Source: Roseateles_B flavus (GTDB lineage: Bacteria > Pseudomonadota > Gammaproteobacteria > Burkholderiales > Burkholderiaceae_C). From it: a stretch of 64,000 nt of DNA. This document shows, in pieces, positions 54,905 through 64,000 of this stretch. The translations under genes were made by a program, and so were the position numbers. Under the pieces are notes generated by a model. The model ran no database searches. It was given only the letters and a program-made list of their open reading frames with translations, and was not told where the DNA came from. Numbering within the stretch: position 1 is the stretch's first letter; every line of letters begins with the position of its first letter. The DNA lies in contig NZ_JBDPZC010000008.1 of the NCBI RefSeq assembly GCF_039872765.1, forward strand, positions 1-64,000, read 5' to 3'.

Positions 54905-57601
54905 ATGACCCGTGCAAGCAAACCGTCCCTGACCCTGATGGCCCGCGCCGCCTGCCTCGCGCTGACCGCCCCTGTGCTGCTGGCGCAGGCCCAGGAAGCC
55001 GCGCCCAAGCTGGAGCGCGTGGAGATCACCGGCTCCAGCATCAAGCGACTGGAGGGCGAGCAGGCCCTGCCGGTGCAGACCATCAAGCGCGAGGAGATCG
55101 CCAAGGCCGGCGTGACCACCGCGGCCGAGCTGCTCAAGAACATCAGCGCCGCCGCCGCCAACCTGGGCGACGGCGCTTCCATCTCCGACAACACCGGCGG
55201 CCAGCGCGGCTTCAACGGCGCCAACCTGCGCGGCGTGGGCGTGTCCTCGACCCTGGTGCTGCTCAACGGCCGGCGCCTCGCCAACTTCGCCTCACCGGGC
55301 GACGCGGCCGGGGTGGACCTCAACAGCATCCCTGCCGGCGCCATTCAGCGCGTGGAGGTGCTGAAGGACGGCGCCTCCGCCATCTACGGCACCGACGCCA
55401 TCGGCGGCGTGATCAACTTCATCACCCGCCAGGACTACAGCGGCATCGACCTGGCCGCCTACGCCTCCGGTACGCAGGAAGGCGGCGCCGGCAAGCGCAC
55501 CTTCACGATCAGCGGCGGCAGCGGTGACCTGCAGCGCGACGGCTACAACGTCTTCGCCACGCTGGATGTGCAGGCCCTGGACGCCCTGCGCTCCACCCAG
55601 CGCGAGTTCATCCAGGAGCGACCACTGACGGAGACGGTGCCCTACTACCTCTCCAGCCGCCCCTACCCCGGCAACATCCGCCTGGCCAGCAATGCGGGCG
55701 CGCGCGCCGAGCAACTGGCCGCCATCAACGCCGCCGGCTACACCTTCAACGGCAAGCCCTACACGCAGCGCACCCTGAACCTCTTCGCGCCGGCCTGCAA
55801 TCCGCCGGCCTCCGTGTACGCCCCGACCCAGATCGGCGCCGAGGCCTGCGGCTATGACTACATGGCCGACACCGAGATCTATCCCAAGTCCGACAAGCTC
55901 TCCTTCCTCACCCGCGGCGTGATGAAGCTCGGCGAGGGCCGCCAGCTCTTCGGCGAAGTGCTGATGGCGCGGGCGGACACCGAGTACGTGCTCTCTCCCA
56001 ATCCCACCACGCTCAGCGGCATGACGTGGTCGGCCGTCAACGCCTTCCTGCCCAAGCCGGTCAGCAATGGCCGGACCTTCGAGATCCGCTTCCGCGCCAA
56101 GGAGCTGGGCAACCGGACCAACGAGGTGCGCAGCGACGCCAACCGCGTGGTCGTGGGCACCACCGGCACCGTCTTCGGCGACTGGGACTACACCGCCGCG
56201 CTGAGCCACGCGCAGAACAAGGTGGCGGACCGCTACGTCGACGGCTACTTCAAGTTCAACGAGCTGCTGGACGCCGTGCGCGCCGGCAAGATCAACCCCT
56301 TCGGGCCCTCGCCGGAATCCAGCCGCGGCCTGATCGAGTCCCTGCGCGTGGACGATGTGGCCCGCCGCAGCGAGGGCACGACCTCGGGCCTGGACCTCAA
56401 GCTCACCGGCAGCCTCGCGCAGCTGGAAGGCGGCGACCTGGGCCTGGCCGTGGGCGCCGAGCTGCGCCGCGAGACCCAGCGCTTCACGCCCTCGGCCCTG
56501 CTGATCAGCAACAACATCGGCGGCGACCGCGACAGCACCGGCACCAGCCCCGCGCCCGAGGCCACGAACTACGGCCGCAACATCACCTCCGCCTACGCCG
56601 AGCTGAGCGCCCCGCTGAGCAAGCAGCTGGAGCTGCAGGCCGCGCTGCGCGCCGACCACTACGAGAAGGTCGGCAGCTCGGTGAACCCCAAGCTGGGCCT
56701 GCGCTACCAGCCCAGCAAGGCCGTGGTGATCCGCGGCTCGGCCGGCACCGGCTTCCGCGCCCCGACCTTCAGCGAGCTCTACCGCCCGGCCACCTACGGC
56801 ACCAGCCCGGCCTTCCTGTATGACGCCGTCTATGACGCCTTCGACCAGTACCCCACCGAGAAGGTGGCCAACCCCGACCTGAAGCCCGAGAAGAGCAAGC
56901 AGTTCTCCCTTGGCATCGCCTTCGAGCCCAGCAGCACCAGCCTGGTCAGCGTGGACTACTGGCAGATCCGCAAGACCGACGTGATCAGCGACCTCTCCGG
57001 CAAGATCATCCTGGAGAACGCCGAGCGCTACGCCTCCTACATCAAGCGCGACCCGGCCGATGACTACCCCACCCTGATCCTCAGGAAGGAGAACCAGGGC
57101 GGCCTCAAGACCTCCGGTATCGACCTCGAAGCCCGCTGGCGCTCCGCCGCGACCGACATGGGCCGCTTCGGCCTGAACTTCAGCGGCACCTACGTGATGC
57201 ACTACCAGCGCCAGTTCGGCAGCGCCGAGCCCTACCTGGAGAACGCCGGCCGCTTCCTGCAGGACCAGGTCATCCAGCGCTGGCGCCACCGCCTCTCGGC
57301 GGACTGGGACTTCGGCCCGCTCTCCCTGACCCTGGCCAACAGCTACTTCTCCGCCTACACCGACGACAGCTACCTGCCCGGCACCGAGCCCCGCCAGGTC
57401 AAGGCCTACTCGCTGTGGGACCTCAGCGGTAGCTACCGATTCAATGAGCGCCTCAGCGTGCGCGCTGGCATCCAGAACCTGCTGAACACGGCGCCGCCCT
57501 TCTCCAACCAGTCCTACTACTTCCTCTCCACCTTCGACCCGACCTACACCGACCCCCGCGGTCGCAACTTCTTCGTCAGCCTGAACTTCAAGCTGCGTTG
57601 A
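54905..57601 (+). CDS. TonB-dependent outer-membrane receptor, cyanophycin-associated
   Basis: 898 residues. A signal peptide ends near LLAQAQEA. The start RVEITGSSIKRLEGEQALPVQ is typical of nutrient (not siderophore) TonB receptors of this type. Plug: RGVGVSSTLVLLNGRRLANF, TDAIGGVINFITRQDY. Barrel: SAGTGFRAPTFSELYRP, LKPEKSKQFSLG, SVRAGIQNLLNTAPPFSNQSYY, ending FVSLNFKLR. Intact, in contrast to its paralogue at 26948. Divergent from a cyanophycinase, it probably imports polymer fragments or dipeptides (inference). The start is ATG 54905 after TTGAGG. Confidence 0.88.
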   Translation: MTRASKPSLTLMARAACLALTAPVLLAQAQEAAPKLERVEITGSSIKRLEGEQALPVQTIKREEIAKAGVTTAAELLKNISAAAANLGDGASISDNTGGQRGFNGANLRGVGVSSTLVLLNGRRLANFASPGDAAGVDLNSIPAGAIQRVEVLKDGASAIYGTDAIGGVINFITRQDYSGIDLAAYASGTQEGGAGKRTFTISGGSGDLQRDGYNVFATLDVQALDALRSTQREFIQERPLTETVPYYLSSRPYPGNIRLASNAGARAEQLAAINAAGYTFNGKPYTQRTLNLFAPACNPPASVYAPTQIGAEACGYDYMADTEIYPKSDKLSFLTRGVMKLGEGRQLFGEVLMARADTEYVLSPNPTTLSGMTWSAVNAFLPKPVSNGRTFEIRFRAKELGNRTNEVRSDANRVVVGTTGTVFGDWDYTAALSHAQNKVADRYVDGYFKFNELLDAVRAGKINPFGPSPESSRGLIESLRVDDVARRSEGTTSGLDLKLTGSLAQLEGGDLGLAVGAELRRETQRFTPSALLISNNIGGDRDSTGTSPAPEATNYGRNITSAYAELSAPLSKQLELQAALRADHYEKVGSSVNPKLGLRYQPSKAVVIRGSAGTGFRAPTFSELYRPATYGTSPAFLYDAVYDAFDQYPTEKVANPDLKPEKSKQFSLGIAFEPSSTSLVSVDYWQIRKTDVISDLSGKIILENAERYASYIKRDPADDYPTLILRKENQGGLKTSGIDLEARWRSAATDMGRFGLNFSGTYVMHYQRQFGSAEPYLENAGRFLQDQVIQRWRHRLSADWDFGPLSLTLANSYFSAYTDDSYLPGTEPRQVKAYSLWDLSGSYRFNERLSVRAGIQNLLNTAPPFSNQSYYFLSTFDPTYTDPRGRNFFVSLNFKLR

Positions 57602-57631
57602 TCTGGCACTGACCGCGGTCCGCGGACCCTG

Positions 57632-57665
57632 ACAGCCCCGGTGCCCTGCGTGGTGCCGGGGCTGT
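57632..57665. terminator. Hairpin between receptor and TonB genes
   Basis: ACAGCCCCGG/CCGGGGCTGT perfect 10-base stem, 14-base loop, between convergent genes. No T-tract on either side. Confidence 0.5.
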
Positions 57666-57683
57666 GTGCCTTGCGGGGCCTGC

Positions 57684-59798
57684 TCAGTACAGGCGGATGG
57701 CAGTGTCGAAGTGCCAGCTGCGCCGGATCTCGATCACGTCGTAGTCCTTGGCCAGGGCCGGGGGGAAGGGCGGGTAGACGGCCAGATCACGGACGGTGCG
57801 CTCGATGGCGGCGTCCAGCGCCGGCGAGCCGCTGGAGCGCACGAAGCTGACCGACTCCACCGAGCCGTCCGCCCGCACGGCCACGGTCACCAGCGCATCG
57901 AAATGGGGCTGGCGCAGCAGCTCGCGCAGGCGCTCGAAGCCCATCGCATCCAGCTGGATCTTGCGGGCCCAGGTCTCGCCGTAGGCCACCAGGTCCGGGT
58001 TGGGATCGCTGCGGCCCATCAGGCGGCCGCGGCGCTGGCTGCTGGCATAGGGCAGGTCTTTGGACTGCCGGGCGGAGGCGGCCGCGGCGTCGCGTTGGGC
58101 ACGCTCCTCATCCAGCTGCCGGCCGATCTCGCGCAGGCGGGCCTCGCGGCGTTCGGCGGCTTCCTGCTGGGCGGCGCGGGTGGCGGCGGCCTGGGCTGAT
58201 GCCTGTGCTGCTGCTTGCGCCGCCGCCTGTGCTGATGCCTGCCGGGCCGCTTCCTGCCGGGCGGCGGCCTGGCGCTCGCCTTCGAGCCGTTCGGCCGCCT
58301 CGCGCGCCGCGGCCCGCTGAGCGTCCTGGCGCGCGGCTTCAGCCCTGGCCGCCTCCTGGCGCGCGGCCTCCAGCCGTGCCGCTTCGGCCCGTACCGCTTC
58401 CAGCCGGGCGGCCTCCGCGCGCTGGGCTTCCGCGCGTGCCGCCTCCTCGCGAGCCGCCTCGGCACGCGCGGCCTCCAGCCGTGCCGCTTCCACCCGCGCG
58501 GCCTCGGCCCGCTTCGCCGCCTGCCGCAGGGCCTCCACCCGGGCGGCTTCCACCCGCGCGGCGTCGGCCCGCGCCGCCTCGGCCTGAGCGGCCGCAGCGC
58601 GTGCGGCGGCCTGGCGTTCGGCGTCCAGCCTGGCGGCTTCGCGGCGTGCGAGCTCCTGCCGGCCCGCCTCAGCCGCTTCGGCGGCCTTGGCGCGCAGGGC
58701 GTCCGCCCGGGCGGCGTCCAGGCGCTGCGCCTCGGCGCGTGCGGCCAGGCGGCTGGATTCCTGGCGGATGGCGTCCGCGGCGGTGCTGTCGGCCGTGTCC
58801 TTGGTCGTGTCCTTGGTGGGGGCGCTCACCGCCTGGCGCTCGGCCTCGCGCTGCGCGAGCGCATGCCGGGCCAGCGAGCGCTGGAGCAGTCGCTGCAGCT
58901 CCTGGGCGTCGGCATCAGCGGCCGCGAGCGGGGCTGGCGGGGCTGGTGGGGCCGGCGGCATGGCTGCGGGTGTGCTCGCCAGGGGCGTGGTGGGGCGCTC
59001 CGGCGCCTGCTGCGCCAAGGCCTGGCGGGCCAGCAGGACCTGGGTCTCGCGCCGCGACTCCGCCGGGGCCTGGAGCGGCGCTTCCTGCGGCGTGCGCTGA
59101 GGCTCCGGCGCCGAGGCGGCGGTGGCCTCGGGGACGACCCAGCTGTCCTGCTGCGAGGGGTCCAGGGACACCAGTCGGCGCTCGGCCGGGGCGGCCTCGG
59201 CTCGGCGGGCTTCCGAGGGCGCCGGGGCCTCGGTCGGCGTCTCGGAAGACGGGCGCGGCGGATGGCGGACGGGCACGGCGGCTGCAGCAGCTTCCGCAGG
59301 GTGAGCCGGGGCCGGTTCGAGAGTCGGCGCCCGGGCCGCGGGCGGTGTCTCTGCGGTGGGCGGCGGAGGCGAGGCCGGCTCGGGCGCTTCCCGGGTGGGC
59401 TGCGCCGGCAGGGCGGTGAGCGCTGCCGGGGAGCTCGCCGCCGTGGCGGTAGACGAGGCCGACGCCGCCTCCGCCGGCAGGCTCAGCCGCACCTGCAGCG
59501 GCGGCGGCTCCAAGCGCTGCTCGCTCCAGGGCAGGCCCAGTCCGGGCAGACCCAGGCCCTGGCCACCGAAGGTCAGGCTCAGCACGAAGGCATGCAGGGC
59601 GAGGGACAGCGCCAGCGAGAGCCCCGGCCGCCGCACCGCTCCGCGGTCCCGAGGCCCAGCGCCTGCATGGGCCGTCGCCGCCATGGCCGCCAGTTCCGCA
59701 GGCAGTTGCGTGCGGAAGGGGGCGGGCGTCGCGAAGCGGAGGCGGTGGGCTTTCAAGCGGGCGGCAGGCGGAGGGATCGAGGCAGATTCTCGCCGCAT
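57684..59798 (-). CDS. Very long TonB/TolA-like energy transducer
   Basis: Up to 704 residues. One membrane helix near residue 60-80 (LSLALSLALHAFVLSLTFGG), then a long periplasmic region: a Pro/Ala part, and about 250 residues of Ala/Glu/Arg repeats (RAEAAR, RLEAAR, RQEAAR) that should form a single extended helix as in TolA. A C-terminal TonB-like domain follows (PHFDALVTVAVRADGSVESVSFVRSSGSPALDAAIERTVRDLAVYPPF). Energises outer-membrane processes; next to the receptor it may serve it. The start is at 59798 or ATG 59684. Confidence 0.82.
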   Translation of the reverse strand: MRRESASIPPPAARLKAHRLRFATPAPFRTQLPAELAAMAATAHAGAGPRDRGAVRRPGLSLALSLALHAFVLSLTFGGQGLGLPGLGLPWSEQRLEPPPLQVRLSLPAEAASASSTATAASSPAALTALPAQPTREAPEPASPPPPTAETPPAARAPTLEPAPAHPAEAAAAAVPVRHPPRPSSETPTEAPAPSEARRAEAAPAERRLVSLDPSQQDSWVVPEATAASAPEPQRTPQEAPLQAPAESRRETQVLLARQALAQQAPERPTTPLASTPAAMPPAPPAPPAPLAAADADAQELQRLLQRSLARHALAQREAERQAVSAPTKDTTKDTADSTAADAIRQESSRLAARAEAQRLDAARADALRAKAAEAAEAGRQELARREAARLDAERQAAARAAAAQAEAARADAARVEAARVEALRQAAKRAEAARVEAARLEAARAEAAREEAARAEAQRAEAARLEAVRAEAARLEAARQEAARAEAARQDAQRAAAREAAERLEGERQAAARQEAARQASAQAAAQAAAQASAQAAATRAAQQEAAERREARLREIGRQLDEERAQRDAAAASARQSKDLPYASSQRRGRLMGRSDPNPDLVAYGETWARKIQLDAMGFERLRELLRQPHFDALVTVAVRADGSVESVSFVRSSGSPALDAAIERTVRDLAVYPPFPPALAKDYDVIEIRRSWHFDTAIRLY

Positions 59799-59996
59799 CT
59801 GCCTGGCAGCCAGCCTGGCGGTCCCGCGGGCCCGCCGAGGTCTGCGCAGCCCCGCCCCCCAAAAGTGGGTGAAACACCTGACAGGGTCACAGGCCCCGGC
59901 TCAGTCCGTACATTCCCGCCGATCCATCGAGCTGTTGAAAACAGCCGTTATTGACACCGGTTGCGGAGCCAGGCCCCGCGGCCTCGGGAGGGACTC

Positions 59997-62900
59997 ATGA
60001 CACTGATGCTGCGCAGGGCTGCCAGGCCCTGCTTGCTGTTGGCCGTTCTCTGGGCCTGCGCCGTCCAGGCGGACACGTACCATGACCAGCAGCACGAGCT
60101 GGTCCGGGCCTCGCGCTCCGTCAGCGCCCTGGGCCCCAATCTCTTCGGGGACAAGGTCAACCACTACACCGGCGCGCTGGAGTTCGTGCAGCAGGATGCC
60201 AGCCTGCCGGGCAATGATGCGCTGAGCGTGGGCGTGGGGCGCCGCCTGGTGCCCGGCTATGCCGCGCGCCAGCGCCTGGGCGCCTTCGGCAACTGGGACC
60301 TGGAGCTGCCGCGCATCCAGGGCACGTTCTCCAGCAAGTACGGCTGGTCCTTCGGCCTGGGCCAGGGCACGGACCGCTGCAGCAACTTCACCGGCCCCGG
60401 CACCGTCACCGGCACCAATGGCGACTCCTTCTGGGATCAGGAGGAGTACTGGAAGGGCCACCAGCTCTATGTGCCCGGCGCCGGCGCCGACGAGATCCTC
60501 AAGGTGGGCCCCACCACGCCCGCCGTGCCGGCCGACGGCCAGAGCTACAAGCTCGTCACCCGGCACCAATGGGCCCTGCGCTGCACGACGCTGGCCAGCA
60601 ATGCCTTCACGAGCGCCAGCAACAACAACCAGGGCGAGGGCTTCATCGCCCGCAGCCCGGACGGCGTCACCTGGCGCTTCGACTGGCTGGTGCGGCGCAA
60701 GGCGGACGTCATGTACCGCGCCTCCCCGATTCCTCAGCTTGCGACGCCGCCTGGCAAGGTGGCGACGGCCGTGGTGACGCCCTCCCTGCTGCGCGACGAG
60801 GTCTGGCTGCTGCCCACCGAGGCGCGGGACCGCTTCGGCAACACGGTGAGCTACAGCTATGACACGGCCGCGCCCTGGCGCCTGAAGACCATCACCGGTT
60901 CGGACGGCCGCGTCATCACCCTCAGCTACGGCAGTGGCAGCGACCGCGTCACCAGCATCAGTGATGGCACCCGCAGCTGGACTTACAGCTACAGCAGCGC
61001 GGGCGAGCTGCTCAGCGTCACCCAGCCGGACGGCAGTCAGCTCGGCATCAGCGGGGCGGACACCATCAGCGTCACGCCGCACTACAGCAAGGACCCGGGC
61101 TGCGCGGGCCTGGGCGACGAGGCCGTGAGTCCCTTCACCGGGGTGATCAGCTTCACCCATCCCAGCGGCGCCACGGGCAGCTTCACGGTCAATCCGGTGA
61201 GCCATGCGCGCTCCTACGTGCCGCAGAACTGCTTCGGCGACTACGGCACCTTCGCGCGCTTCCCCCGCTACTTCGCCACCACCGCCCTCACCGCCAAGCA
61301 GATCAGCGGCCCGGGCCTGCCCGCGCTGAGCTGGACCTACAGCTACAGCAGCCCGGCCAACCAGGGCAGCTGGAGCGACTGCAGCGGCAGCTGCCCCGAG
61401 ACCAAGACCGTCACCGTGGACGGCAGCGATGGCCGCCGCCTGGTGCATGTGTTCGGCACCCGGGTGGACCGCACCGAGGGTCAGCTCTTGCGCCTGGACG
61501 AAGGGCCCAGCAGCGGCGGCGTGCTGCGCAGCACGGCCAGCAGCCACCGCATCGGTCGGGAGATGGGCGTCAGCATCCTGCAGATGGGCGACAGCGCCAG
61601 CGCCGTGCGCACCGACCCGCTGCAGCAACGCACCCTCACCCAGCAGGGCACCAATTTCAGCTGGAGCGCGAGCGCCTTCGACAGCTTCGAGCGGGTCACG
61701 AGCCAGCAGCGCAGCGGCCCGGGCGGCAGCCTCAGCGAGACCCTCAGCTACGAGGACAACCTCGGCCAGTGGGTGCTGGGCCAGCTCAAGACCCTGCAGG
61801 CCGCCGGCCTGACGCCGCTGGAGAACCGCTATGACAGCCAGGCGCGATTGATCGAGGTCCTCAAGTACGGCGTCTCCCAGGGCACTTCCGGCTACAACAC
61901 CGACGGCACCCTGGCCTGGCGCGCCGACGGCGCCGGCCGCCGCACCAGCTTCAGCAGCTACAGGCGCGGCCTGCCCCAGGGCATCAGCTACCCGGACGGC
62001 GCCAGCGAATCGGCCGTCGTCAACAACCTGGGCCTGATCACCAGCCTGACCGACGCGGCCAGCTACACCACCGGCTATGGCTACGACGCCGCGGGCCGCC
62101 TGGCCAGCATCACCCCGCCCAGCGGCTGGACGCCCACCACGCTCACCTTCGAGCGCGTCAGCAGCCCGGAGTACGGCCTCCCGGCCAACCACTGGCGCCA
62201 GACCATCAGCCAGGGCAATGCCCGCACCGTTGCCTACTACGACGGCTTCTGGCGCCCGCTGATGACCCGCGCCTTCGACACCACCCAGGAGGCCGGCAGC
62301 CGCAAGGTCGTGGTCAAGGGCTATGACGCGGCCGGCCAGCTGGCCTTCGAGAGCTACCCGCAGCGTGACGCATCGACGGTCGGCATCACCAGCCCCGGGC
62401 GGCGCATGACGTACGACGCCCTGGGCCGCCTGCTGCGCACCGAGGCCGACAGCGAGCTGGGCGTGCTCACCAGCACCCAGGCCTACCTCAGCGGCTTCCA
62501 GACCCAGTCCACCAACCCGCGCAACAAGACCAGCACCCAGAGCTTCTGGGCCCTGGACAAGCCCGAGGACGCCAGGTTGGCCACCGCCAGCCTGCCCGCA
62601 GGCGTGACGGTGAGCATCAGCCGCGACGCCTTCGGCAAGCCCACGTCCGTCAGCCGTGGCGGCGTGACGCGGCGCTATGTGTACGATGCCGGCCAGCGCC
62701 TGTGCAAGACGATCGAGCCCGAGGTCAACGCCACGATCCAGGACTACGACCTGGCCGGCAACCTCAGCTGGAAGGCCCCGGGGCAAAACCTGACCCTTGC
62801 GAGCTCCTGCGACACCTTCAGCGTGCCGGCTGCGGCCAAGATCAGCTACGGCTACGACCCCATGAACCGGCTCACCAGCACCGGCTACGGGGACGGCAGC

Positions 62901-64000
62901 CCGGGCATCAGCCGCGAGTACTGGCCCGACGGCAAGCTCAAGACGGTGACGAGCAACGGCAGCGTCTGGAGCTATGTCTACAACAGCCTGCGCCTGATCA
63001 GCACCGAGACGCTGAACTACGCCGGCCAGAACTGGACCTTCAGCTGGGGCTACAGCCCCAACGGCCACCTGGCCAGCCTGAGCTACCCCACCGGCGGACC
63101 CGCGGTCAGCTACGTGCCCAATGCCCTGGGCGAGCCCAGCCAGGTGGGCAGCTTCGCCACGGGGCTGAGCTTGCACCCCAATGGCGCCGTCAACAGCTTC
63201 CGCTTCGGCAACGGCATCTTGCACTCGCTGGGCCAGAACCTGCGCGGCCTGCCGTCCAGCAACGAGGACGCGGGCGTGCTCAAGGACGCCTATGCCTATG
63301 ACGCCAACGGCAACGTCATCAGCATCAGCGACCAGCAGGAGAACGTCTTCAGCCGCAGCATGGGTTACGACGACCTGGACCGGCTCACCAGCGCCAGCGC
63401 CCCAGGCGTCTGGGGCAGCGCCAGCTACACCTACGACGCTGCAGATAACCTCAAGACCGCCAATGTGGGCAGCCGCAACGTCACCCTGAACTACACCGAC
63501 GGCAGCAACCGGCTCAACAGCCTCACGGTCAACGGCAGCACCAGTGCCTACAGCTACGACCCCTACGGCAACATCCGCTCCAAGGGGGCGCAGACCTACA
63601 CCTTCGATCTGGGCAACCGCCTGAGCGCTTCCAGCCTCGGGGGCGGCTATGTTTACGACGGCCTGGGCCGGCGCATCAAAGTGCAGAGCAGCGACGGCAG
63701 CACGCGCCTCTCGCTCTACAGCCAGGCGGGCCAGTTGCTGTGGAGCACCAGCAGCGGCGGCTCACGCCCGGCCAGCACCACGGCTTACGTCTACCTGGCC
63801 GGCAAGGCGATTGCCGAGGTGAACAGCGTGAGCGGCACGCAGTATGTGCACACCGATCTGCTGGGAAGCCCGGTGGCGCATACCGGGCCCACGGGGGCGC
63901 TCCTCAACCGCAGCCGCTACGAACCCTACGGCTATGTGGCGGCCGGCACCAAGCCCGGGCCCGCGACCAGCCTGATGGGGTTCACGGGGCATGTGCAGGA
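59997..64000 (+). CDS. Secreted RHS/YD-repeat protein (3' end cut by window)
   Basis: Open from ATG 59997 (after GGGAGGG) through the window end, more than 1,330 residues. A signal peptide (CLLLAVLWACAVQADT) and an N-terminal domain with four to six Cys precede YD repeats such as YGYDAAGRLASI, MTYDALGRLLRTEAD, YSYDPYGNIRSK and YVYDGLGRRI. The end shows the RHS core YVHTDLLGSPVAHTG...YEPYGY and FTGHV. RHS shells often carry a C-terminal toxin; that part lies outside. A dispersed-repeat variant (62784) is inside. It is divergent from the TonB gene. Confidence 0.88.
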   Translation, partial: MTLMLRRAARPCLLLAVLWACAVQADTYHDQQHELVRASRSVSALGPNLFGDKVNHYTGALEFVQQDASLPGNDALSVGVGRRLVPGYAARQRLGAFGNWDLELPRIQGTFSSKYGWSFGLGQGTDRCSNFTGPGTVTGTNGDSFWDQEEYWKGHQLYVPGAGADEILKVGPTTPAVPADGQSYKLVTRHQWALRCTTLASNAFTSASNNNQGEGFIARSPDGVTWRFDWLVRRKADVMYRASPIPQLATPPGKVATAVVTPSLLRDEVWLLPTEARDRFGNTVSYSYDTAAPWRLKTITGSDGRVITLSYGSGSDRVTSISDGTRSWTYSYSSAGELLSVTQPDGSQLGISGADTISVTPHYSKDPGCAGLGDEAVSPFTGVISFTHPSGATGSFTVNPVSHARSYVPQNCFGDYGTFARFPRYFATTALTAKQISGPGLPALSWTYSYSSPANQGSWSDCSGSCPETKTVTVDGSDGRRLVHVFGTRVDRTEGQLLRLDEGPSSGGVLRSTASSHRIGREMGVSILQMGDSASAVRTDPLQQRTLTQQGTNFSWSASAFDSFERVTSQQRSGPGGSLSETLSYEDNLGQWVLGQLKTLQAAGLTPLENRYDSQARLIEVLKYGVSQGTSGYNTDGTLAWRADGAGRRTSFSSYRRGLPQGISYPDGASESAVVNNLGLITSLTDAASYTTGYGYDAAGRLASITPPSGWTPTTLTFERVSSPEYGLPANHWRQTISQGNARTVAYYDGFWRPLMTRAFDTTQEAGSRKVVVKGYDAAGQLAFESYPQRDASTVGITSPGRRMTYDALGRLLRTEADSELGVLTSTQAYLSGFQTQSTNPRNKTSTQSFWALDKPEDARLATASLPAGVTVSISRDAFGKPTSVSRGGVTRRYVYDAGQRLCKTIEPEVNATIQDYDLAGNLSWKAPGQNLTLASSCDTFSVPAAAKISYGYDPMNRLTSTGYGDGSPGISREYWPDGKLKTVTSNGSVWSYVYNSLRLISTETLNYAGQNWTFSWGYSPNGHLASLSYPTGGPAVSYVPNALGEPSQVGSFATGLSLHPNGAVNSFRFGNGILHSLGQNLRGLPSSNEDAGVLKDAYAYDANGNVISISDQQENVFSRSMGYDDLDRLTSASAPGVWGSASYTYDAADNLKTANVGSRNVTLNYTDGSNRLNSLTVNGSTSAYSYDPYGNIRSKGAQTYTFDLGNRLSASSLGGGYVYDGLGRRIKVQSSDGSTRLSLYSQAGQLLWSTSSGGSRPASTTAYVYLAGKAIAEVNSVSGTQYVHTDLLGSPVAHTGPTGALLNRSRYEPYGYVAAGTKPGPATSLMGFTGHVQ
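62784..62796 (-). repeat. Dispersed motif variant copy 9 (CAAAACCTGACCC)
   Basis: One mismatch to CAAGACCTGACCC. In frame it encodes Q-NLT in the RHS protein. The weakest copy. Confidence 0.5.

Noticed and set aside
55292..57289. 665-codon open frame on the minus strand
   Set aside because: Antisense shadow of the intact TonB receptor.
58200..58700. Repetitive GC-rich DNA that could be a minisatellite
   Set aside because: It encodes the Ala/Glu/Arg helix of the TonB/TolA-like protein with varied codons, so it is explained by coding.
59901..63224. 1,107-codon open frame on the minus strand
   Set aside because: Antisense to the RHS gene; Ala/Gly/Gln-rich low-complexity translation without domains, as expected from high GC.

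Overview
The window is a high-GC chromosomal stretch that reads like a member of the Burkholderiales, in the Roseateles/Pelomonas/Leptothrix neighbourhood. That placement is inference from protein style (PglL-like ligase, MHFG-type PEP-CTERM protein, LuxI/RsaM/LuxR arrangement, VF530, LytS/LytTR pair, TonB receptors of the KVEVTGS type) and from base composition. No rRNA, tRNA, CRISPR array or intact prophage was seen. The left edge cuts an IS481-type transposase remnant and the right edge cuts an RHS-repeat gene.

Layout. 0-6 kb: PglL-like O-oligosaccharyltransferase, moaC, a BepA-like M48 peptidase with TPRs, a small membrane protein, and a TerC/Alx protein behind a yybP-ykoY manganese riboswitch. 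5.8-8.0 kb: a quorum-sensing cassette, luxI (-), RsaM-like regulator (+), luxR (+), with a palindromic lux-box candidate between. 8.1-17.8 kb: an iron island with two Fur-box palindromes: TonB, alpha-hydroxy-acid oxidase, siderophore receptor, PKHD hydroxylase, PepSY protein, DUF2271 protein carrying a flavinylation motif, DUF4198 protein, ApbE and a membrane-anchored flavoprotein reductase. 18-26.9 kb: SWIB protein with histone H1-like tail, MHYG/PEP-CTERM protein, uvrA, cyclase-like protein, lipoprotein with HELTH motif, family 3 solute-binding protein. 26.9-33.6 kb: a frameshifted TonB-dependent receptor divergent from a secreted cyanophycinase, then an S46 peptidase. 33.6-46.5 kb: mostly housekeeping and regulatory genes (two lipoproteins, DUF885 peptidase, recQ, cupin, DUF2807 protein with LytTR/LytS system, ssb, VF530, TerB-like, NhaR-like LysR, several small membrane proteins).

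46.5-57.6 kb is the most coherent accessory system: a candidate extracellular cyanophycin-utilisation locus. An outer-membrane receptor is divergent from a six-gene run encoding a secreted cyanophycinase, an M14-family CphZ/AotO-like beta-Asp-Arg hydrolase, a YfcC-family permease, an ArgR-like AraC regulator and two AstA arginine succinyltransferase subunits (one short). Another, more divergent cyanophycinase follows. The proposed flow is polymer cleavage outside or in the periplasm, dipeptide import, hydrolysis to Asp plus Arg, and arginine entry into the AST pathway. 57.7-64 kb: a 704-residue TonB/TolA-like transducer and a secreted RHS protein.

Across the whole window a short motif, GGGGTCAGGTCTTG or its complement, recurs about nine times, several times in frame inside otherwise ordinary genes. 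No named feature type explains it, and it deserves follow-up.
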